A program made the position numbers and the translations under genes. This document shows, piece by piece, positions 63,252 to 64,000 of a stretch of DNA of 64,000 nt. The DNA is from Eulemur rufifrons (taxonomy: Eukaryota; Chordata; Mammalia; Primates; Lemuridae): assembly GCF_041146395.1 (NCBI RefSeq), contig NC_091002.1:6566501-6630500 (forward strand). The letters run 5' to 3'. Position 1 is the first letter of the stretch. Each line of letters opens with the position of its first letter. The notes under the pieces are model-generated. The model was given only the letters and a program-made list of their open reading frames with translations. It had not been told where the DNA came from and made no database searches.

Positions 63252-63532
63252 CCTGATCGCCTCTTAAAGATTGCACCTCTCAACACTGTTACAGTGGCAT
63301 TCAGTTTCAAAATGAGTTTTGGAGGGGACATTCAAACCAGAGCATCAAGATCTCCTTTTGAAATGATTTATCTACATATTTCACTGATTCACAAATTAGG
63401 AACCTTTGAAGGAGTCTTTATATAATGGTGGCTCATGTAGAATATTACATGGTGGGTTCTTTATTGTTAAGATATATTAATCATTCACATATGTACTCAT
63501 AACTTGTCTTTTCTAAATATCTTGTTTCTCAG

Positions 63533-63619
63533 CAGGATTTGGGGAATTACAGAGCAAGGTGTTTTGAGTTTCCTCTCTGAAGAGGAAGACCCAGAGCACA
63601 GATACTGCTATACCCTGAG
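63533..63619 (+). other. Exon-like segment, possible RNF4 noncoding exon 2
   Basis: A pyrimidine-rich acceptor with tandem AGs (TTGTTTCTCAGCAG, ending 63532 or 63535) and a donor GTGGGA after CTGAG at 63620 bound an 84-87 base segment. It has no long open frame. It sits where a second untranslated exon of RNF4 could lie, but the call rests on splice signals alone. Confidence 0.25.
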
Positions 63620-64000
63620 GTGGGAGTTCAAGAAAAATGAGATATGAGCATAAAATGGAGGATGCTGTTGCAGGCATCTATAATTTCATTTGGAAGTGTT
63701 TTTTTTCCAGGCTTAAATAAGAATTGACAAGTTTATTGAATACCACACCATGAAGGGTAGGAGAGGCCTGGAAACTTTTCAAAATGAGTATTATCAGTAC
63801 CCTGCTGAGCAAAAGAGAAATTGTGATTGTATAGTTTTCCTGGACTGTTATTTTTAAACTACATGGTTTCCTGGTGCACCCACTAAGGTACATTAGCTGC
63901 AAAATGTATTGATAGCTGAATAAATTGACCTACTGTGTAGATTTCTGTTACGTACACACATTTAAGTTTAAAGAATGTCTGCTAAATGACAACTTTTTAT

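Larger units (their letters stand above)
62314..63348 (-). mobile_element. MaLR-type solo LTR, minus strand, split by nested Alus
   Basis: The left part (62314-62562) begins tcttagtccattttctgttg and contains gcagagcccttatgactc. The right part (about 63252-63348) resumes cctcttaaagattgcacctc and ends gacattcaaaccagagca. This is the reverse of an ERVL-MaLR LTR (MST/MLT1 group, from memory). It is an old endogenous retroviral LTR with no coding sequence. Confidence 0.65.
56547..64000 (+). other. RNF4: RNF4 intron 1 (continues beyond the window)
   Basis: The first part (56547-57130) is still CpG island with a MIR-like fragment near 56860-56930. 57130-58170 is mostly unique-looking with a MIR near 57520-57610 and a 42-base tandem duplication. 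58172-63350 is repeat-dominated (Alus, Tigger1-like element, LTR nest). 63350-64000 is AT-rich and has one exon-like segment at 63533-63619. No RNF4 coding sequence was recognised. Confidence 0.55.

Overview
This is mammalian nuclear DNA from a strepsirrhine primate, most probably a lemur. About a dozen Alu copies carry an extended A-rich linker after the left arm and a right arm reading gacgccacggcactcact. I know that form from lemur-lineage Alus, not from human ones. There are no prokaryotic operons, CRISPR arrays or ribosome binding sites. Genes are split into small exons, and introns fill most of the space. The gene order ZFYVE28 (minus), CFAP99 (plus), RNF4 (plus) matches human 4p16.3.

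Layout. 1-14190 is the start of ZFYVE28 intron 1. It contains no exon that I recognise and is rich in Alu and old L1 copies. 13050-15060 is a CpG-rich promoter block. It holds the first coding exon of ZFYVE28 (minus, starting MMNRFRKWLYKPK) and probably a noncoding first exon of CFAP99 on the plus strand. It also contains two inverted ZNF143-type elements, a CCAAT box, an NRF1-like site and two RFX X-box-like motifs. 15003-24358 is the likely first intron of CFAP99. 24376-52645 holds a complete 15-exon reading frame for CFAP99. All splice phases match and no stop interrupts it; it predicts 647 residues. The 3' flank begins with a small hAT-type MITE 132 bases after the stop and later carries a lemur-type L1. 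55950-57130 is the RNF4 CpG island with its noncoding first exon. 57130-64000 is RNF4 intron 1, dominated by a Tigger1-like DNA transposon riddled with younger insertions and by a three-layer LTR/Alu/Alu nest.

Function. ZFYVE28 is an endosomal FYVE protein that restrains EGFR signalling. CFAP99 is a coiled-coil cilium/flagellum protein. RNF4 is a SUMO-targeted ubiquitin ligase whose coding exons lie beyond this window. ZFYVE28 and CFAP99 appear to share a head-to-head promoter, and the X-box-like motifs there would fit a ciliary gene.

I found no undescribed biological system. The most interesting observations are the bidirectional promoter architecture, a perfect DR1 nuclear-receptor element in a cluster of half-sites inside CFAP99, a transposon-on-transposon insertion with a clean 8-base target duplication, a retroposed mRNA 3' end inside Tigger1, and a 50-base sequence patch copied between two sites 1.9 kb apart. 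Splice sites, repeat families and transcription factor sites were read by eye from the sequence and from memory of families. No search was run.
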